Positions 62,001-64,000 of a stretch of DNA of 64,000 nt are shown here, one piece after another. A program made the translations under genes and the position numbers. Location: assembly GCA_010645155.1 (NCBI GenBank), contig JAAGOF010000071.1, forward strand, positions 927,106 to 991,105. The letters are read 5' to 3'. A model generated the notes under the pieces. The model was not told where the DNA came from, did no database searches, and saw only the letters and a list, made by a program, of their open reading frames with translations. The stretch is from Tigriopus japonicus. Lineage: Eukaryota > Arthropoda > Copepoda > Harpacticoida > Harpacticidae. Each line of letters starts with the position of its first letter. Position 1 is the stretch's first letter.

Positions 62001-62275
62001 CCCGAGCCTCGAAATCGCGGTGGATGACCCATCATGTTGGGCGGTCCGTGTCCGCCGTGTCCGCCATACATGGGCGGTTGGCCGGGCATGAATCCGGGGG
62101 GCGGGCCTCCGCGGTAAGCCATGATGGGCGTGTTTAGCGTCAGTCAAACTCGGTCCGGGATTCAGTGGGCGTGTCTACTCAGTCTGATTGTTCCCTGATT
62201 GATTGTTTGTGTCTATTTGTTTGATCGTTTTTGTGTGTGTTTTTAACTGTTTACCTGTTCCGCTTCCTCAGTCAT
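56063..62275 (-). CDS. LSM3: U6 snRNA-associated Sm-like protein LSm3, three exons
   Basis: Exons 62255-62275, 58905-59021 and 56063-56242 give 105 residues; known LSm3 proteins are ~102. Exon 2 encodes [20 protein letters not shown]...GRLN and exon 3 starts [10 protein letters not shown] and ends near [17 protein letters not shown], nearly identical to animal LSm3. Sm1 and Sm2 motifs are both present ([14 protein letters not shown]). Exon 2 has no ATG. The only fitting start I found is MTEEAEQ at 62275, ending CAG|GTAAAC in phase 0; it resembles the acidic M-x-D-x-V-x-Q start of known LSm3. This makes intron 1 3233 bases long, containing all of RBM25 on the same strand. LSm3 is part of the LSm2-8 ring on U6 snRNA and the LSm1-7 ring in mRNA decay. 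Exons 2-3 are certain; exon 1 is inferred. Confidence 0.85.
56243..58904 (-). other. LSM3 intron 2
   Basis: A 2662-base GT-AG intron (GTAAGT donor, TTGCAG acceptor). Only short frames of no recognisable family were seen on either strand. Confidence 0.7.
59173..59178 (-). terminator. Polyadenylation signal of RBM25
   Basis: AATAAA on the minus strand, in GTCAATAAAAG, ~390 bases past the RBM25 stop and ~150 bases before LSM3 exon 2. It would end the RBM25 message inside LSM3 intron 1. Confidence 0.55.
59567..62122 (-). CDS. RBM25: RNA-binding protein 25 (RRM + RE/RD-rich + PWI), splicing regulator
   Basis: An intronless frame of 851 residues, as long as vertebrate RBM25 (~840). Residues 1-60 are a G/P/M-rich leader. 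An RRM spans 61-138, with RNP2 VFVGNI and RNP1 [10 protein letters not shown]. Residues ~285-400 are RS/RD/RG-rich and ~400-540 a long charged coiled coil. After a low-complexity H/P/S stretch (a run of six histidines near 625), a PWI domain ends the protein (~755-845). The PWI signature reads RPWVSKKI, with valine for isoleucine. In the family, RBM25 joins U1 snRNP and exon-junction factors to choose splice sites in nuclear speckles. The start ATG (MAYRGG) is 132 bases downstream of the LSM3 exon 1 donor. Lack of introns is unusual for this gene and could reflect retroposition or intron loss. Confidence 0.93.
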   Translation of the reverse strand: MAYRGGPPPGFMPGQPPMYGGHGGHGPPNMMGHPPRFRGSGPPHIMARPAMPAMEVPTGPPVTVFVGNITERAQDAMIRHLLTTCGAIIHWKRVQGATGKLQGFGFCEYANPDAAARAIRILHDMMIGDKRLVVKVDSKTKDVLHEYKRQRQKKMMGGKSPPPVEDGAEIKDEECVDPAMRHEDQMAMERIGAILQDHSQEMQNYVPPEVKKADKKKNNEDYQTGPKESLDDVEMEDGKRDIIHREIDKFRETMKIREKEKEEEKKKREEVEGPPPDEPDRRDTRKRERSIITIRDSRERSIHSRRRTYSRSRSRTRTPPPSRMERRDRMDRSDRGGSRGGDRGLNRGGDRGGSRGGDRGMRGGRDQADARMRSSRSHSYRRSRSRSRSRSRSRDRGGRDRENKSLKEREMEEEEKEAIKAEKKAREKEASYQERLRKWELREAKMAKDHARYREKELKRRADLEKEARKLRQFLEDYEDTRDDEKFYKNRELEKRLLEREREAQKDTEDRLREKEEIEELKAQIMKEGFQDPNAELQRRMMIASAIQAATTPDVIIPQASTGYDDDDDDIAVIEPNGNSLEASPDNFDSEPLPEYHHEPPSHLNDRHHVSDNISNEHHHHHHPMISVIRPPVSPTTQSTPPSHAPIQAVPAPVDSPRNNVREPSSDSNPPTIVPPTIKQPLQVSGRKKLEVSQVFSQADDDDNVSPSKKKKLPSLSGNRKDESSSSSSVHKSGSEDKRKHIKTLIEKIPTDKESLFEYSINWDLVDQHLMERRIRPWVSKKIAEYIGEPEPALTDFICSKVLAGSTPKAVIEDVQMVLDEEADVFVVKLWRLLIYEIENKKHKMTSGSKG

Positions 62276-62480
62276 TTCTGTCTACAAAATCAGCCAAAAT
62301 CTGGACAAATAACCGAGGAAAACGATTTTGACCGATTGGGCCGATGTCTATGAATGTCACGCGGGCGACGAGGGGCGGAGCCGAAGACGAGGGGCGGCGT
62401 GGGCGGGCTTTAAAATGGGGCGATTCTGAGTCTCGGGCTTTCTTCGGCTTCGGTTTCTCTCTCTCTCTCTCTTCACTCGA
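62276..62480 (-). promoter_or_regulatory. GC-box promoter region shared by LSM3 and RBM25
   Basis: GC-rich, unlike the surrounding DNA. GGGGCGG/GGGCGGG boxes lie at 62372-62378, 62391-62397 and 62401-62407. A TATA-like TTTTAAA (minus, 62409-62415) lies among them and a CT/GA run at about 62456-62473. No coding frame is supported. It is the only promoter-like region seen upstream of both genes. Confidence 0.5.
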
Positions 62481-62561
62481 CAAAATTGACAATGCGGATT
62501 CATTCAGGTATGCTAAAATGGAATTAACCATGAGGTCAAATCAGGCATGGCGGATGGAGCG

Positions 62562-62860
62562 TAGTGATGTGAAATCTGGGCTTGGGCAAGTTTTTTCACG
62601 GGAGGTTGCAAGTTAGGGTCACCTAATGGAGATTTTGTGCTTTGCTAACTAACTCAAGCAAACACAAATTTGAGGTTTACTTGCAACCCTGATCCAAAGT
62701 TACAAAAGTCAGGGGCGTGTTTCAGTGCTTCTTAATGAAAAACCGGTTTATGAAGATAGGTAGGCAGAAGGCAATACCATTACACTGAAGGTAAATTGGC
62801 GACCCCGGTGTACGATGTCACGAAAAAAAAGCTTGCCCAAGCGCCCAAGTCACATCACTA
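62562..62860. mobile_element. hAT-like MITE, TAGTGATG family, 299 bp
   Basis: The ends are TAGTGATGTGA (62562) and TCACATCACTA (62860). The inverted similarity continues through CTTGGGCAAG and a T6-8 run to CACG/CGTGA. Identical ATGGAGCG flanks it directly (62554-62561, 62861-62868). It has no coding capacity. It belongs to the same family as 52024-52897. Confidence 0.9.
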
Positions 62861-62868
62861 ATGGAGCG

Positions 62869-63954
62869 ACGAGGAACAAGTTAGTTTAGAAGTGAAAAAT
62901 TGAAGAACGAGATGGGACGGGAAGTTTAGATTCATTGAAAGGGGCATAACGCTTTTTAATGCAAATCAAAATGGAGTTGGTAAGGCTCAAATGGCTTACC
63001 CATGTGACTTTTTGCAATCATCTTCATCTTGAACTCGGATTCGTTTGAAATGCTTTAGTAATATGAAGAATTTAACAATGGAAAGGAGTCGAGACCTAAG
63101 ATATTTGTCAGCATGTCCAAATCTGATTTGTGACGGATTTGGCTTGGGCTTGACAAAGTTGGCAAAGTTAAAAGGGAAGATGATTGTGTGGCCATTTCGG
63201 CCACGCCGTTCAGCGTGACCGGTTTGTGACTGGTTTTTGGATTCAAGAAACTGCCATAATGCCGATGAATGGACGAGTATAAACGCGCTCTAAATCCTGC
63301 AGCCACACGAAATGAATTTTTAATGCTCCTAAGGCATTTTTGTCATTGAATCCATACGAAGTCAGAGTATGAACGTGTAGTGTCATGTTTTATTAATAGA
63401 GGTTTGAGGCAGCGTCGTAAACACGGTTTTCGAAACAAAAAGGCAAAAAAATATAAATCTCCTCATTTCAAGAAAAACTTCAACCTTACAACAATGTGGG
63501 AGTTCATACGGGTGTATGAATTGAACCCCAGTTTTAGTAATTCGTTTCACAAATCATTGCTTGCGTCAAGTTTCGCCACCTCAACACCGCAAACAAACGT
63601 TTATGGCGAATTTCAGGGGGAGCAAATTCAAGCTCGGCGAGCTACATGAAGCTAAGTTTTCAAGTCACTCTCCTTTTTCAAATGCTTTTATTTAGCACAC
63701 AAAGTTAATTATTTTTGTGCTTATATATCATGAATACTCTTCCTGTTTGCCCTGAGCTCATGCTTAGAGACACAAATCTTTACATTTTCACCTTGAATTA
63801 GACCTAGAAACAGTGCCTCCATTCGTTCTCACCCCATGGAAAGTTTGCACTATTTCTTGTCAAATATTGTAACTGAAATTAGACCGTCACGAATTCAAAA
63901 GGGACGTTCAAGTTTCAAACACTATTCTAATCAAAGTTTTCCTAAAGAATCAAA
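62869..63954. other. Intergenic
   Basis: No gene was supported. An 83-residue frame on the minus strand (63055-63306) lacks an initiating ATG at its head and any recognisable domain. A TATATAT at ~63724 is too far from the next ATG to be a clear promoter. Confidence 0.4.
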
Positions 63955-64000
63955 ATGAAATACTTTTCGTTGCTAATGTTAGCCATTGTTATGTCTCTCA
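63955..64000 (+). CDS. Start of a secreted or membrane protein (signal peptide), cut by the window end
   Basis: ATG in AATCAAAATGAAA is followed by MKYFSLLMLAIVMSL, a typical signal peptide start: a lysine, then a hydrophobic core. The remainder lies beyond the window, so the product is unknown. Only 15 codons are visible, so this could be chance. Confidence 0.5.
   Translation, partial: MKYFSLLMLAIVMSL

Noticed and set aside
1..64000. CRISPR arrays, bacterial operons, viral integrases or toxin genes
   Set aside because: No regularly spaced repeats, no ribosome-binding-site-led gene runs and no such protein signatures; the window is eukaryotic throughout.

Overview
This is eukaryotic nuclear DNA, most likely from an arthropod and probably a crustacean such as a copepod. 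The clues are GT-AG introns, TATA/initiator-type promoters, a chitin-binding peritrophin-type protein, LSM3, PGAP3 and RBM25 orthologues of animal type, and many small DNA transposons. No source label was given, so the taxon is an inference.

Layout. 1-3506 (-): a long open frame, running off the left edge, for an RS-rich protein with cold-shock-like modules and a Cdc73/parafibromin-like domain. 4596-8582: two paralogous 2-oxoglutarate/Fe(II) dioxygenases, head to head, five and six exons. 9.0-17.4 kb: mobile DNA, namely two tRNA-derived SINEs, a decayed Tc1-like (DD37E) element interrupted by a hAT-like MITE, and a second hAT-like element. 17.4-31.5 kb: no convincing gene. 32224-40718 (-): a secreted chitin-binding protein with a 4.4-kb repetitive last exon. 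40.7-49.4 kb: no convincing gene. 49.4-52.9 kb: a tandem-repeat patch, a long-TIR element with 9-bp target duplications that contains a 28-bp palindrome with its own 8-bp duplications, and a hAT-like element. 54.2-62.3 kb: the gene-dense part, with an unknown 243-aa protein (+), then PGAP3, LSM3 and RBM25, all (-). The window ends in the first codons of a secreted protein (+).

Most notable. (1) A 7-codon first exon for LSM3 lies upstream of RBM25. This puts the whole intronless RBM25 frame inside LSM3 intron 1 on the same strand, behind one GC-box promoter region; PGAP3 follows LSM3 by only 107 bases, with a splice acceptor just before its ATG. RBM25 and LSM3 are both splicing factors, so RNA-processing genes appear to share transcription here. 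(2) The Cdc73-like domain sits in an unusual architecture. (3) At least five non-autonomous elements keep recognisable target-site duplications, so insertion boundaries can be read to the base.

All calls come from reading the sequence by eye. Family assignments rest on remembered motifs, not on searches.
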